Notes under the pieces: generated by a model
Told to the model about the DNA's origin: nothing
The model's database searches: none
Seen by the model: the letters and a program-made list of their open reading frames with translations, nothing else
Position numbers and translations under genes: made by a program
Shown here: positions 1 through 8,589 of the stretch, piece by piece
Position numbering within the stretch: position 1 is the first letter of the stretch
Layout: every line of letters starts with the position of its first letter
DNA from: Aeromicrobium sp. Root472D3
GTDB taxonomy: Bacteria; Actinomycetota; Actinomycetes; Propionibacteriales; Nocardioidaceae
Direction: 5' to 3'
NCBI RefSeq assembly: GCF_001426485.1
Contig: NZ_LMET01000001.1
Span: 626,993 to 690,992, forward strand
DNA: 64,000 nt

Positions 1-458
1 TTGCTGTCGTTTGGACCCGGCAGGGCCAGTCGCATGGTCTGCAGCTGTGACTGGGCCTGCACCTGCTGTGCGTAGAGCGCCGCCTGGATGCCGTGGAACA
101 GCCCCTCGAGCCAGCCGACCAGCTGGGCCTGCGCGATGCGCAGCTCGCCCTCACTGGGCGACTCGCCCTCGAACGGCAGGCTCAGGCGCTCGAGCTCGTC
201 GACCAGCTCGGGGGCCAGGCCGTCCTTGAGCTCCTCGATCGACTGCAGGTGGATCGTGCGCAGACGGCTGCGACTGGCGTCGTCGAGCGGCGCGGCCTTC
301 ACCTCGTCGAGCAGCTGGCGGATCATCGCGCCGATGCGCATGACCTTCGCGGGCTGCTCGACGAGCTCGCCCAGGGGCGTGCCGGTGTCGTTGCCGGTGC
401 CGGGCAGGGTGACGGACTGGCCGTCGGGGCCGATGACGTCGGGGTGCGGCTCGCTCAT
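1..458 (-). CDS. bpa: Bacterial proteasome activator Bpa (3' end outside window)
   Basis: The reverse strand reads from an ATG at 458 to the window edge, so the C-terminus is missing. The frame contains LVEQPAKVMRIG, APLDDASRSRL, DGLAPELVDELERL and ELRIAQAQLVGWLEGLFHG, which I recognise as the DUF2587 family (mycobacterial Rv3780/Bpa). Family members form a ring that docks on the 20S proteasome through a C-terminal HbYX-type tail and stimulates ATP-independent degradation of unfolded substrates. That tail cannot be checked here. A quinone oxidoreductase lies upstream on the same strand, 29 bp away, a neighbourhood also seen in mycobacteria. Confidence 0.9.
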   Translation of the reverse strand, partial: MSEPHPDVIGPDGQSVTLPGTGNDTGTPLGELVEQPAKVMRIGAMIRQLLDEVKAAPLDDASRSRLRTIHLQSIEELKDGLAPELVDELERLSLPFEGESPSEGELRIAQAQLVGWLEGLFHGIQAALYAQQVQAQSQLQTMRLALPGPNDS

Positions 459-487
459 GCGCTCCACCCTAGTCAGCGGCGACGACG

Positions 488-1459
488 TCACAACGTGAGC
501 AGCACCTTGCCGGTGTGGGTCGAGTCCTCGAGCTCCTGGTGCGCGGCGCGGACGTCCTCGAGCGGATACGTCGCGTGGACGATCGGGCGGACCGTGCCGT
601 CGGCGACCAGCGGCCACACCTGCGCGACCATCGCTGACACGATCGCCGACTTCTCCGACACCGGGCGCGCCCGCAGCGACGTCGCCATGACGGCGGCCCG
701 CTTGGTCAGCAGTGCGCCGAGGTTGAGCTCGGCCTTGACGCCGCCCTGCATGCCGATGACGACGAGCCGTCCGGCCGTGTTGAGGGCCGCGACGTTCGAG
801 GCGAGGTACTTGCCGCCGATGATGTCGAGGATGACGTCGGCGCGCAGGTCGGCGGCCTTCATCTCCTCGACGAAGTCCTGCTCGCGGTAGTTGATGGTCA
901 GGTCGGCGCCGAGCTCGCGGCAGAACGCCGCCTTCTCCTCCGAGCCGACCGTGACGACGACCGTGGCGCCGAACGCCTTGCCGAGCTGGATCGCCATCGT
1001 GCCGATGCCGCTGCCGCCACCGTGGACGAGCAGCGTCTCGCCGTGCTGCAGCTTGCCCATCATGAAGACGTTCGACCAGACGGTCGCGGCGACCTCCATG
1101 AGCCCCGCGGCCTCGGTCAGCGTCACGCCGTCGGGCGCGATCGCGACCTGCCCGGCAGGGACGGCCACGTACTCGGCGTAGCCGCCGCCGCTCAGCAGCG
1201 CGCACACGTGCTCGCCCGGCTGCAGGTCGGTGACGCCGTCGCCGACGGCCACGATGTCGCCCGAGCACTCGAGCCCCAGGACGTCCGTCGCGCCGGGCGG
1301 CGGATCGTAGTGTCCCTGCCGTTGCAGCAGGTCGGCCCGGTTGACGCCGGCCGCGGTGACGCGGATCAGCACCTCGCCGGGGGCCGGCTCGGGGGTGGGG
1401 CGGTCGACGACCTGGAGGGCATCGACGCCGCCAGGTGTGGGAGCAGTGACTGCGCGCAT
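488..1459 (-). CDS. NAD(P)H-quinone oxidoreductase, MDR/zinc-free ADH superfamily (PIG3-like)
   Basis: This 323-residue protein has the GroES-like N-terminal fold (VLGLECSGDIVAVGDGV near residues 60-80) and a Rossmann domain with VHGGGSGIGTMAIQLGKAFG at about 145-165, followed by ELGADLTINYREQDF. The catalytic zinc ligands of true alcohol dehydrogenases are absent. This matches the quinone-oxidoreductase/PIG3 branch, which uses NADPH to reduce quinones or enones in the cytosol. The length is normal. It starts at ATG 1459, divergent from the nitrilase gene at 1512, leaving about 50 bp for both promoters. The exact substrate cannot be read from sequence. Confidence 0.85.
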   Translation of the reverse strand: MRAVTAPTPGGVDALQVVDRPTPEPAPGEVLIRVTAAGVNRADLLQRQGHYDPPPGATDVLGLECSGDIVAVGDGVTDLQPGEHVCALLSGGGYAEYVAVPAGQVAIAPDGVTLTEAAGLMEVAATVWSNVFMMGKLQHGETLLVHGGGSGIGTMAIQLGKAFGATVVVTVGSEEKAAFCRELGADLTINYREQDFVEEMKAADLRADVILDIIGGKYLASNVAALNTAGRLVVIGMQGGVKAELNLGALLTKRAAVMATSLRARPVSEKSAIVSAMVAQVWPLVADGTVRPIVHATYPLEDVRAAHQELEDSTHTGKVLLTL

Positions 1460-1511
1460 CTCATGAACGGTAACGGGCCCCTGTCAGGCCGGACCTGACA
1501 GGATGGTCGTC

Positions 1512-2315
1512 ATGCGTGTCGCCGTCGTCCAGCTCGCTGCCGAGATCGACTCGCGGGGCAACCGCGAGGCGGTCGTCCGGCAGCTCTCGACGCTGGGCGC
1601 CGACGACGACCTCGACCTCGTGGTGCTGCCCGAGGCGACGATGCACGACTTCGGCTCGACCGACCACGACCTCTCGGCCGTCGCCGAGCCGCTCGACGGC
1701 CCGTTCGTCGCGATGCTGGCCACCGAGGCCGTCCGCCTGGGCGCCACGGTCGTCGCCGGCATGTTCGAGCGCGTCGACGGGGCGCTGCCGTTCAACACCC
1801 TCGTCGTCGTCGGCCCCGACGGCGCCCTGCGCACCTCGTACCGCAAGATCCACCTGTACGACTCGTTCGGCTACAAGGAGTCCGAGCGGCTCCTGCCGGG
1901 CGAGGTCGAGCCCGTGGTCGTCGACGTCGACGGACGCCGGGTGGGCCTCATGACCTGCTACGACCTGCGGTTCCCCGAGCTGGCGCGGGCCCTCGTCGAC
2001 GCCGGCGCCGAGACGCTCGTCGTCCCGGCCGCGTGGGTCGCCGGCGACCACAAGCTCGACCACTGGCGCACGCTGCTGCGCGCGCGGGCCATCGAGAACA
2101 CCGTGCACGTCGTCGCGGCGGCGCAGGGTGGTGAGCGCTACACGGGCCATTCCTTGGTCGTCGATCCGTGGGGCTCTATCGTGGTCGAGGCCGATTCGGA
2201 CGACCGGATCATCCGGGCGGACGTGCTGGCCGACGAGGTCGCCCGCGCCCGGGACGTCAACCCGTCGCTCGCCAACCGGAGACTTGCCCGTCAAGGGAGG
2301 ACGCCCAGCTCATGA
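1512..2315 (+). CDS. Carbon-nitrogen hydrolase (nitrilase superfamily)
   Basis: A 267-residue protein with the complete nitrilase-superfamily triad: Glu41 in VVLPEATMHD, Lys112 in SYRKIHLYD and Cys149 in LMTCYDLRFPE. The YDLRFPE context is typical of the Nit2/omega-amidase-like or deaminated-glutathione amidase group, cytosolic enzymes that hydrolyse small amides such as alpha-ketoglutaramate. The substrate here is unproven. I chose ATG 1512 because AGGATGG sits just upstream; an in-frame ATG at 1503 would add three residues. The stop overlaps the ATG of the next membrane protein (ATGA), implying translational coupling. Confidence 0.88.
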   Translation: MRVAVVQLAAEIDSRGNREAVVRQLSTLGADDDLDLVVLPEATMHDFGSTDHDLSAVAEPLDGPFVAMLATEAVRLGATVVAGMFERVDGALPFNTLVVVGPDGALRTSYRKIHLYDSFGYKESERLLPGEVEPVVVDVDGRRVGLMTCYDLRFPELARALVDAGAETLVVPAAWVAGDHKLDHWRTLLRARAIENTVHVVAAAQGGERYTGHSLVVDPWGSIVVEADSDDRIIRADVLADEVARARDVNPSLANRRLARQGRTPSS

Positions 2316-3367
2316 CCCAGACCGCCCAGGGTGGACGCCGGCGCCTCGACGCGTCGGTGCCGCCGGAGTACGACGTCCCGACGCGCCAACCGCGCATCGA
2401 GTCGGCCCGTACGGTGCGGCTCATCATGGTCGGCGTCTTCGGCCTGTGGGTGGTGGGCGTCGCGGGTGCGTTGACGTCGGTCGTCGCGGTCGGCGCGCCG
2501 TCGTGGCTGCAGCGTCCGTCGGCGGCGCTGCTGATGGTCGTGTTCGCGGTGGGCCTGACGCACCGCGGCGGCGGCCACATGCGCATCTGGCTGCCCATCA
2601 CGGCAGCACTCGGCGTGGCCGCGGTGGTGGTCGAGACCAACGTGCTGCTGGCCTCGGCCGCCGCGCTCACGGCGATCCTGTCCGCGGTCTGGGCGGTGCT
2701 GGTGACCCGCCCGGCCGACTCGCTCGTCGCGGTGCTGCGCGAGTTCGGCCTGACGATCGTCGTCGCGCTCAGCGGCACCGTCGCGGTCGCGGCCTGGAAC
2801 GCGCCGGTGAACTACCAGCGCTTCAACCTGATGGTCATCGCGATCGCGCTGGGCCTGGCCATCACGCTGGTCTGGAACCTGGGGGCGGGCCTGCATGGTC
2901 TCGGCAAGCAGAACCTGGCGATCCTCGCGGGCGCGGCCGTGCTGCTGCTCCTGCTGCTGGCCTACAGCAGCTTCGTCCGCTCGCACGGCTCCGACATCCT
3001 GGTCGACACCTTCAGCGACCTGGTGGGGTGGATGCGCCGGACGTTCGAGGGCGTCCCCCGGCCGGTCGAGGTGTTCATCGGCTTCCCGGCGCTGATCGTG
3101 GGCGTCTCGCTGCGGTCGAAGCGGCGCGACGGCTGGTGGGTGCTGGTGTTCGCCGTCATCGGCACCGCGGTGCTCTCGACGTCGCTCGTGACGCCCGGCG
3201 CGTTCCCGACCTACATCGCCCTGTCGACGCTCTACTCGGCCGTGCTGGGCCTCGGTGTCGGTCTGCTCGCGCGGCACTACGCGATGCGTCAGGGCTCGGC
3301 CCGGGCGGCTCGCGCGATCGAGGAAGTCGTCCGCGTGGAGCCTCCCCGTTTCGCTCCGCTGAAGTAG
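2312..3367 (+). CDS. Polytopic membrane protein of unknown function
   Basis: A 351-residue protein starting at ATG 2312, which overlaps the nitrilase stop and is preceded by AGGGAGG at 2294-2300. After a roughly 30-residue polar, basic N-terminus come about eight to nine hydrophobic segments of 18-22 residues, for example LIMVGVFGLWVVGVAGAL and ILAGAAVLLLLLLAYSSF. The tail is short and basic. No family motif is recognisable. The overlap suggests co-translation with the upstream amidase, but nothing in the sequence shows a shared function. Confidence 0.75.
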   Translation: MTQTAQGGRRRLDASVPPEYDVPTRQPRIESARTVRLIMVGVFGLWVVGVAGALTSVVAVGAPSWLQRPSAALLMVVFAVGLTHRGGGHMRIWLPITAALGVAAVVVETNVLLASAAALTAILSAVWAVLVTRPADSLVAVLREFGLTIVVALSGTVAVAAWNAPVNYQRFNLMVIAIALGLAITLVWNLGAGLHGLGKQNLAILAGAAVLLLLLLAYSSFVRSHGSDILVDTFSDLVGWMRRTFEGVPRPVEVFIGFPALIVGVSLRSKRRDGWWVLVFAVIGTAVLSTSLVTPGAFPTYIALSTLYSAVLGLGVGLLARHYAMRQGSARAARAIEEVVRVEPPRFAPLK

Positions 3368-3441
3368 AACCGGTGGCGTGCACCGGCCCCAACGGTGCGA
3401 TAATCGTTCTCGGCGCAGCACCTCGCGGGGTGCCGCCGCCA

Positions 3442-3530
3442 GGAGGGGTGCCGGAGCGGCCGATCGGAAGCGCCTTGAAAGCGCTCGCTGGCAGCGATGT
3501 CAGCCGCGGGTTCGAATCCCGCCCCCTCTG
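3442..3530 (+). tRNA. tRNA-Ser (anticodon TGA)
   Basis: The acceptor stem GGAGGGG (3442-3448) pairs with CCCCTCT (3523-3529), with a G discriminator at 3530 as expected for serine tRNA. The anticodon arm is AGCGC-CTTGAAA-GCGCT, giving TGA. A long variable arm and the T-arm GCGGG-TTCGAAT-CCCGC are present. CCA is not encoded (CCG follows). Confidence 0.95.
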
Positions 3531-3538
3531 CCGGTCGA

Positions 3539-3579
3539 GACGACGGGGCCCGGGCTCGCGTGGCCCGGGCCTCGTCGTC
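3539..3579 (+). terminator. Hairpin terminator after tRNA-Ser(TGA)
   Basis: A strong stem starts 8 bp after the tRNA: GACGACG plus GGCCCGGGC pairs with GCCCGGGCC plus CGTCGTC around a 7-nt loop. There is no long T-run, which is usual for actinomycetes. Confidence 0.6.
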
Positions 3580-3630
3580 GTCGCGGCCCTCGTGCAGCAC
3601 GTGACGGTCGCTCGGGCGACAATGGTGGCG

Positions 3631-4083
3631 ATGTCCCAGCCCACTCCCGGTCCGTCCGCCAGCCCCTCGACGACCTACCGTCTCGACCGCCGTTACGTCC
3701 TGACGTCCGTCGGCGTCCAGCTGATCGGCGCGGGCGTCGCGGCGATGCTCGCCTTCCTGGTGTGGGAGTGGATCGGCCTGCTGGCGGTCGTCCTGCTGCT
3801 CAACGCCGTCCGGGTGCTGGTGCTGCCGCCGACGGTCGTGCGCGCCGACCCCGAGGGCGTCCGCCTGGGTGGCCCCGTGAGCGCCCGGCCCGTGCACGTG
3901 CGGTGGGCGGACGTCGAGGACGTCAGCATCGGTCGGGGCGAGCTGGTGTTCACGCGGTCGGACGGTGGCTCGGTCGTCTTCTCGCTGGTGCACCTGGGTT
4001 CTCGGGCCAACACCTTCGCGCGGGACGTGTACGACCGGCTCAACGTCGCCAACGGCTACACCCGCTTCGACCCCGAGGCCTGA
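3631..4083 (+). CDS. Small membrane protein with PH-like domain
   Basis: A 150-residue protein. Two adjacent hydrophobic segments lie near residues 25-65 (VGVQLIGAGVAAMLAFLVW and IGLLAVVLLLNAVRVLVL). A soluble C-terminal domain follows, with ADPEGVRLGG, VRWADVEDVSI and GGSVVFSLVHLGS, the strand pattern of bacterial PH-like (bPH) domains in actinobacterial membrane proteins. An in-frame ATG lies 9 nt upstream at 3622 and neither start has a clear ribosome site. It sits alone between two tRNA-Ser genes. The function is unknown. Confidence 0.7.
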   Translation: MSQPTPGPSASPSTTYRLDRRYVLTSVGVQLIGAGVAAMLAFLVWEWIGLLAVVLLLNAVRVLVLPPTVVRADPEGVRLGGPVSARPVHVRWADVEDVSIGRGELVFTRSDGGSVVFSLVHLGSRANTFARDVYDRLNVANGYTRFDPEA

Positions 4084-4216
4084 GCGCGCCGAAGCACCCC
4101 GGCCCCTGTGAGGGCGGCATCGATCCGTGCGAACCGCGGTCGAATGACGAGCCGATTCGTCGTGGGCCGCGGACGGTCGCTATCCTGTTCCGGTTGCACG
4201 TTTCGGCGTGCTGCGG

Positions 4217-4303
4217 GGAGGTGTCGCATAGTGGCCTAGTGCGCCCGCCTGCTAAGCGGGTTGAGGTTTAAACCTCTCGCGAGTTCAAATCTCGCCACCT
4301 CCG
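4217..4303 (+). tRNA. tRNA-Ser (anticodon GCT)
   Basis: The acceptor GGAGGTG (4217-4223) pairs with CACCTCC (4296-4302) and G4303 is the discriminator. The anticodon stem-loop CCCGC-CTGCTAA-GCGGG gives GCT. The long variable arm (GAGGTTTAAACCTC) and the T-arm GCGAG-TTCAAAT-CTCGC are typical of tRNA-Ser. Confidence 0.95.
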
Positions 4304-4323
4304 CCCCGCAGAGACACGAAGAA

Positions 4324-4357
4324 GCCCCCGACAGGTTCGCGCCTGTCGGGGGCTTTT
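4324..4357 (+). terminator. Intrinsic terminator after tRNA-Ser(GCT)
   Basis: A perfect 12-bp stem, GCCCCCGACAGG / CCTGTCGGGGGC, with a 6-nt loop (TTCGCG), followed by TTTT at 4354-4357. Confidence 0.9.
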
Positions 4358-4378
4358 CCGCGTGTAGCCTCACGGTTC

Positions 4379-4999
4379 GTGAAGGACGAACGGCTCGACG
4401 AGTGGCGCAGGCGCAGCCGTGAGGTCTTCACGATCGCCTGGCCGATCGGTCTGATGATCAGGCTCGTCCGGCACGTCTTCGACATCGACGGCACCTGGGC
4501 GTACGTGGTCCAGCTCGTCGTCGGCGCCGGCGTCGTCGTCAGTGGCCTCGCGTGGGCCATGACGGTCGCGCTGCTCCGTAGACGGAGCGCCCCGCCCGTG
4601 GCCGAAGTGGGCGGCGAGAAGCCGACGTCCGTCCAGACGGTTCGCGTCGCCCCTCCGAACTCACTGGTCTTCGTCATGGACGACCGAGTGGGCGAGATCC
4701 CCGACGACTGCGGCGCAGCGCCGGTGGTCGCGACGTCGTCGTGCGTGGTGGTGGGCACGCTGGCAGAGATCGACGGCGAGACGGAGGTGCGCCTGTCGGG
4801 GCCGGACGACTTCGCCGGCGCCGAGGGACTGACCATGGCGTGGTCGGGAACGATCGACACGGCCGGTGCCCTCGAGGTCACCACGTCGCACGCCGACGTC
4901 CTGGCGTCCATGCAGCTGCAAAGGGCCGGGCGCGTTCGCGTCGCCGTCTGGACCAACGACCGCCACCAGCCGGATGTGGTCTGGATCGTCGTCGGCTGA
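4379..4999 (+). CDS. Hypothetical membrane-anchored protein
   Basis: A 206-residue protein with a GTG start at 4379, just after the tRNA terminator. One to two hydrophobic stretches lie near residues 16-32 and 40-65 (VVQLVVGAGVVVSGLAWAM), followed by a basic stop-transfer RRRS. The soluble remainder (about 70-206) is acidic and probably beta-rich. No conserved motif was recognised. The next gene, a lipoprotein, starts 15 bp later on the same strand, so the two may be co-transcribed. Confidence 0.65.
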   Translation: MKDERLDEWRRRSREVFTIAWPIGLMIRLVRHVFDIDGTWAYVVQLVVGAGVVVSGLAWAMTVALLRRRSAPPVAEVGGEKPTSVQTVRVAPPNSLVFVMDDRVGEIPDDCGAAPVVATSSCVVVGTLAEIDGETEVRLSGPDDFAGAEGLTMAWSGTIDTAGALEVTTSHADVLASMQLQRAGRVRVAVWTNDRHQPDVVWIVVG

Positions 5000-5014
5000 G
5001 AGCACACTGGGCCC

Positions 5015-5431
5015 ATGCGCATGCTGAAGCGGACGACCTGGGCCGCCCTGCCCGTCCTGGCGATGCTGACGCTCGCGGGGTGCTCCGAGCTGATGCCGAC
5101 GCAGACGTTCGACCAGCGCAAGGGGACGACGCGGGTCGCCGAGCTGATCGACCAGAAGGGCGACGCCGTCCGGCCGGTGACGCTGAAGACGCCCACGAGC
5201 GACTTCTACCTGCACATGGACTGCATCGGTGACGACGACGCCGAGATCGTCGTCGCGATCAGCGGCGTGGGCGAGGGGGCGGTCCCGTGCTCGTCCGACA
5301 GTGGCGGCGGCCCGGGGCTCATCGGGTTGACCAAGGTCGAGGGCGACCCGATCTCGACGTTCGACGTGACGGTCAGCGTCCCGAAGGGCGCCCGGTGGTC
5401 GGCGGCCGTGGACGTCAAGCCGGTCGGGTGA
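5015..5431 (+). CDS. Hypothetical lipoprotein
   Basis: A 138-residue protein with a basic start (MRMLKRT), a hydrophobic core and a lipobox LAGC with the lipidated Cys at residue 23. It should be a membrane-anchored, surface-exposed lipoprotein. The mature part has Cys residues in DCIGDDD and PCSSD that could pair. No family was recognised. It lies 15 bp after the preceding membrane-protein gene and converges with the gene ending at 5439. Confidence 0.7.
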   Translation: MRMLKRTTWAALPVLAMLTLAGCSELMPTQTFDQRKGTTRVAELIDQKGDAVRPVTLKTPTSDFYLHMDCIGDDDAEIVVAISGVGEGAVPCSSDSGGGPGLIGLTKVEGDPISTFDVTVSVPKGARWSAAVDVKPVG

Positions 5432-5438
5432 CCCGCTC

Positions 5439-6008
5439 TCAGGCCCGGTCGGTCGCGACGGGGTAGATCGATGCCAGCAGCCCGGGGCCCTCGTCGGTCG
5501 ACAGGTCCCAGAGCCGGCTGAGCGGAGCGACCACGACGAGCTCGACGACGGCGGCAGCCCCCAGCGTCAGCACCGTCGCGAGGGCCACGTCGCCGAGGTC
5601 GGAGTCGCTGTCGGCCACCGCGAACAGCACGATGACCGCCAGCGCGGGGGTGAAACGGACGACGACGCCCACGACCACGACGGCCGTCAGGCTCGCCACG
5701 AACAGCACGACCGTGAGCACGTCCCACCGGCCACCCTCGTCCTCGACGTCGTCCGTGCCCGCGGACGCCTCTGCCTCTGCCGCCGAGGAGCTCCTCGGCG
5801 CGATGCTCGCGGGGTGGTTGCTCCGGTGCCAGAGCATGACGGCGGTGCACGCCACGGCCGTGAGCAGGGCAGCCAGTAGCGCGTCGTCGCGCGACCACGT
5901 CGCGACGACGAGGCCGGAGCAGAGGACCGCGGCCGTCACCGGCACGGCGAAGCTCAGCGTCTCGAGCGTGATCTTGCGCCGCGTCTGGCGACCGTCACGA
6001 CCCGTCAT
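5439..6008 (-). CDS. Hypothetical four-to-five-span membrane protein
   Basis: A 189-residue protein beginning MTGRDGRQTRRK at ATG 6008. Two hydrophobic segments lie near residues 18-60. An acidic linker (AEAEASAGTDDVEDE) follows, then two or three more spans from about residue 100 (VLTVVLFVASLTAVVVVGVVV). Nothing identifies a family. It diverges from the diguanylate cyclase gene with about 125 bp between them. Confidence 0.65.
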   Translation of the reverse strand: MTGRDGRQTRRKITLETLSFAVPVTAAVLCSGLVVATWSRDDALLAALLTAVACTAVMLWHRSNHPASIAPRSSSAAEAEASAGTDDVEDEGGRWDVLTVVLFVASLTAVVVVGVVVRFTPALAVIVLFAVADSDSDLGDVALATVLTLGAAAVVELVVVAPLSRLWDLSTDEGPGLLASIYPVATDRA

Positions 6009-6132
6009 GGGCCCATCGTCCCACCGAAAGGTGTCGCTCCGTCTCATTTCGCGTTCGACCTCCCGTGCTGCCCGGCGGAGGTACGCTGGGATCCGCTGCG
6101 GGGACTGGGCAGCGGCAACTGACCGGAGTGCG

Positions 6133-7164
6133 ATGAGCGAGGCGACGAGCGGTCTGCAGAGCCTGGCCGCCATGGCCCACATGCTGGCCGACCAGCACGA
6201 GCTGGACGACATCCTCGAGACGGCCGCCGAGCAGGCGCGCACGGCCCTCGGGGCCGCGACGGTGTCGATCAGCCGCCTGAACGACTCGGGCGAGGACGTC
6301 CGCACCCTCATCAACGTCGGCGACCTCGGCGACGGCGAGGAGCGGTGGCCCGCCGACGAGACGTATCCGGTGTCGGGCCTCAGCCGTCTGACGTCGGCGA
6401 TCCGCGAGCGTCGCACCTTCGTCGACAGCATCGACGACGAGGAGCTGCCCGAGGAGGAGCGCTACCTGCTCGAGCGCTTCGGCAAGGGCTCGTCGTTGTC
6501 GACGGCGATCGTCGTCGACGGTCGCTCGTGGGGCGAGTTCTACGCGACCCGGCACATCGGCGAGAAGGTGTTCGACGACGACGGCGTCGCCTACACCGAC
6601 GTGCTGGTGGCGATCCTGGGCGCCGCCGTGTCGCGGGCGATCCGCGAGGCCGACCTGCAGAAGCTCGCCTACCGCGATCCGCTGACGAGCCTGCTGAACC
6701 GCCGTGCGCTCGACGAGCACGCGGCCAGGCTGTTCGACCTGGGCGACGAGGCGTCGCGCGAGATCGCGATCGTCGCGATGGACATCGACGGCCTCAAGCT
6801 CGTGAACGACACCGAGGGCCACCCCATGGGTGACCAGATGATCCGTGCGGTCGCGGCGGCGCTGACGTTCATGTTCGACCGCGTCGAGTCGAGCGTCGTG
6901 GCCCGGGTGGGTGGCGACGAGTTCACGATCCTGGTGTCGGGCGACGACGTCGGGGTGATCGAGAAGCTCGTGAACACGCTGTGCCGCGACGTGGCCGAAA
7001 AGAGCAACCGCATCGGTCTGTCGGCCGGCATGGCGTCGGTGGTGCTGACGCGTGACTCCACCAGCACGCTGACCGACCTGTTCGCGGCGGCCGACAAGGC
7101 GCTCTACGTGGCCAAGCGGACGCAGTCGACGATCGCCGTCCTGGCCGATCCGCTCAGCGACTGA
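6133..7164 (+). CDS. GAF-GGDEF diguanylate cyclase
   Basis: A 343-residue soluble protein. Residues about 10-165 form a GAF-type sensor domain. The GGDEF domain follows, with DPLTSLLNRRAL, MDIDGLKLVNDTEGH and an intact VGGDEF at about 259-264. The intact signature predicts synthesis of cyclic di-GMP from two GTP. The inhibitory RxxD I-site expected just upstream is not present (the residues there are VESSVVARV), so product inhibition may be absent. ATG 6133 is preceded by GGAG. The 3' end overlaps the convergent VanZ gene by 11 bp. The GAF ligand is unknown. Confidence 0.9.
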   Translation: MSEATSGLQSLAAMAHMLADQHELDDILETAAEQARTALGAATVSISRLNDSGEDVRTLINVGDLGDGEERWPADETYPVSGLSRLTSAIRERRTFVDSIDDEELPEEERYLLERFGKGSSLSTAIVVDGRSWGEFYATRHIGEKVFDDDGVAYTDVLVAILGAAVSRAIREADLQKLAYRDPLTSLLNRRALDEHAARLFDLGDEASREIAIVAMDIDGLKLVNDTEGHPMGDQMIRAVAAALTFMFDRVESSVVARVGGDEFTILVSGDDVGVIEKLVNTLCRDVAEKSNRIGLSAGMASVVLTRDSTSTLTDLFAAADKALYVAKRTQSTIAVLADPLSD

Positions 7165-7582
7165 CGGGCTGCCGCGGGCGCAGACGACGTCCGGCCACCA
7201 CCAGCAGGCCGCCGATCGCGCCGCCGGCGGTGTTGGCGACGACGTCGCTGACGCTCGCGAACCGCTCGGGTCGCAGCAGTTGCTGCAGGATCTCGATCGT
7301 CAGGCTGGTCGCGAACGCGACCCCTGCCGCGTGCAGCCACCCGCGGTGGCGCCACCACAGCAGCAGCAGGACGCCGAGCGGCACGAACAGCGCGATGTTG
7401 GCGGTGAACTCGACGAGGTCGTAGCCCTGCCACGGGTCGAGGCCCAGCCGGTCGATCGTCCACGCGACCGGGGCGAGGTCGACGACGGCGACGTTGCGGT
7501 CGACGGGGGTCTTCCAGAGGCCGATCAGGGCGAGTGCGAGCGCGTACGCCCCTGCTGCCAGCAGGAGCCATCGTGAGCGCAT
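7154..7582 (-). CDS. VanZ family membrane protein
   Basis: A 142-residue protein with four predicted membrane segments and the VanZ-family signatures DLVEFTANIALFVPLGVLL and TIEILQQLLRPERFASVSDVVANTAGGAIG. The prototype VanZ gives low-level teicoplanin resistance, but most family members have no known role. The gene is convergent with, and overlaps, the diguanylate cyclase stop by 11 bp. ATG 7582 was chosen; an upstream start at 7642 would add a basic, non-conserved extension. Confidence 0.8.
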   Translation of the reverse strand: MRSRWLLLAAGAYALALALIGLWKTPVDRNVAVVDLAPVAWTIDRLGLDPWQGYDLVEFTANIALFVPLGVLLLLWWRHRGWLHAAGVAFATSLTIEILQQLLRPERFASVSDVVANTAGGAIGGLLVVAGRRLRPRQPVSR

Positions 7583-7683
7583 CCCTCGATCGTAGTGAGG
7601 GCGTGGTGGCCGGGCACGGGTCAGACGTGTCGGGTGGGACACGTGGGACCTAGGTCTCGGTGCCAGCGACTAGGCTCGGACAG

Positions 7684-8589
7684 GTGAGTCCCCTCGTGCA
7701 GCGCCTCCTCCTGGCCGTCTTCGTGGTCGTCGACGTGATCCTGGTCGTGGGCGCCGTGCGGCACGTCAACGGCACCCCGCCGGAGTCGGACGTGCCCCGG
7801 ACGTCGGCGTCCGCGACGGCGCCGACCCCGTCGGCCAGCGAGCCGACCGAGGCCGGGACGACCCAGCAGATCCCCTACGACTTCACGGCGGCAGAGGCGG
7901 TCGCGATGTCGGCGGCGAACGACGGCACGATCGTCTACGGCACCCGCGGACGGTGCACCGACCCGGCCGCCACGGTGCAGGTCTCGACCGACGGCGGCGC
8001 CGACTTCGCACCGTCCGAGACCGGTCTGACCTCGACGCTCGCGGTGCGCGCGACCGACGCCAGCTCGATCGCGGTGGTCGGCACGACGTCCGACTGCGAC
8101 GTCCGCCAGGTCACCAGCTCCGACGGTGGACGCACGTGGACGACCGCCGACGACGTCGACCTCTGGTACCCGCGCCCCGACGACACCGCGTCGGTCGTGA
8201 CGCCCGACGGACGCTCGAAGCCGGCCGAGGGGTGCGTCGTCACGTCCGTCAGCCAGGTCACGGCCGAGTCGGGGCGCGTGTCGTGCGCCGACGGCTCGAT
8301 CATCGGCTCGGGCGACGACGGCCGGACGTGGGTGGCGCTGGGGCGTCTCGACAACGTCCGGGTCAGCACCTTCCTGACGCCGAGCGCGGGCTTCGCGCTG
8401 GCCCGTTACAACGGCTGCGCCGCCAACGCGTTCACGACGGCCGACGGGGGAGTGACGTGGACGCCGGGCGGGTGCATCTCGGGCGAGCCGGCGAGGGCCA
8501 TCGCCGCGACGTCGAGCGCGCTCTTCGCGGTCGTCGACGACGGCGTCTACACCAGCACCAACAATGGCCTGGCCTGGATGCAGCCCTGA
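7684..8589 (+). CDS. Membrane-anchored BNR/sortilin-like repeat protein
   Basis: A protein of about 301 residues starting at GTG 7684 (an in-frame GTG at 7660 is possible). A single N-terminal span (LLLAVFVVVDVILVVGAV) is followed by a Ser/Thr/Pro-rich linker and then a beta-propeller-like domain. The repeated motif is of the Asp-box type: VSTDGGADF, SSDGGRTWT, GSGDDGRTWVA, TADGGVTWTPG and TSTNNGLAW. Such BNR repeats form extracellular propellers (sialidase, sortilin, Ycf48). No catalytic residues can be assigned, so an extracytoplasmic binding role is the safest inference. Confidence 0.7.
   Translation: MSPLVQRLLLAVFVVVDVILVVGAVRHVNGTPPESDVPRTSASATAPTPSASEPTEAGTTQQIPYDFTAAEAVAMSAANDGTIVYGTRGRCTDPAATVQVSTDGGADFAPSETGLTSTLAVRATDASSIAVVGTTSDCDVRQVTSSDGGRTWTTADDVDLWYPRPDDTASVVTPDGRSKPAEGCVVTSVSQVTAESGRVSCADGSIIGSGDDGRTWVALGRLDNVRVSTFLTPSAGFALARYNGCAANAFTTADGGVTWTPGGCISGEPARAIAATSSALFAVVDDGVYTSTNNGLAWMQP

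Noticed and set aside
3156..3993. Frames across the tRNA-Ser gene that encode RGRDSNPRL and GAGFEPAAD
   Set aside because: These are the classic translation artefacts of tRNA T-arm sequence, not proteins.
3442..4303. Integration of a mobile element at the tRNA-Ser or tRNA-Arg genes
   Set aside because: No integrase, no duplicated tRNA 3' end and no phage genes next to any of the three tRNAs.
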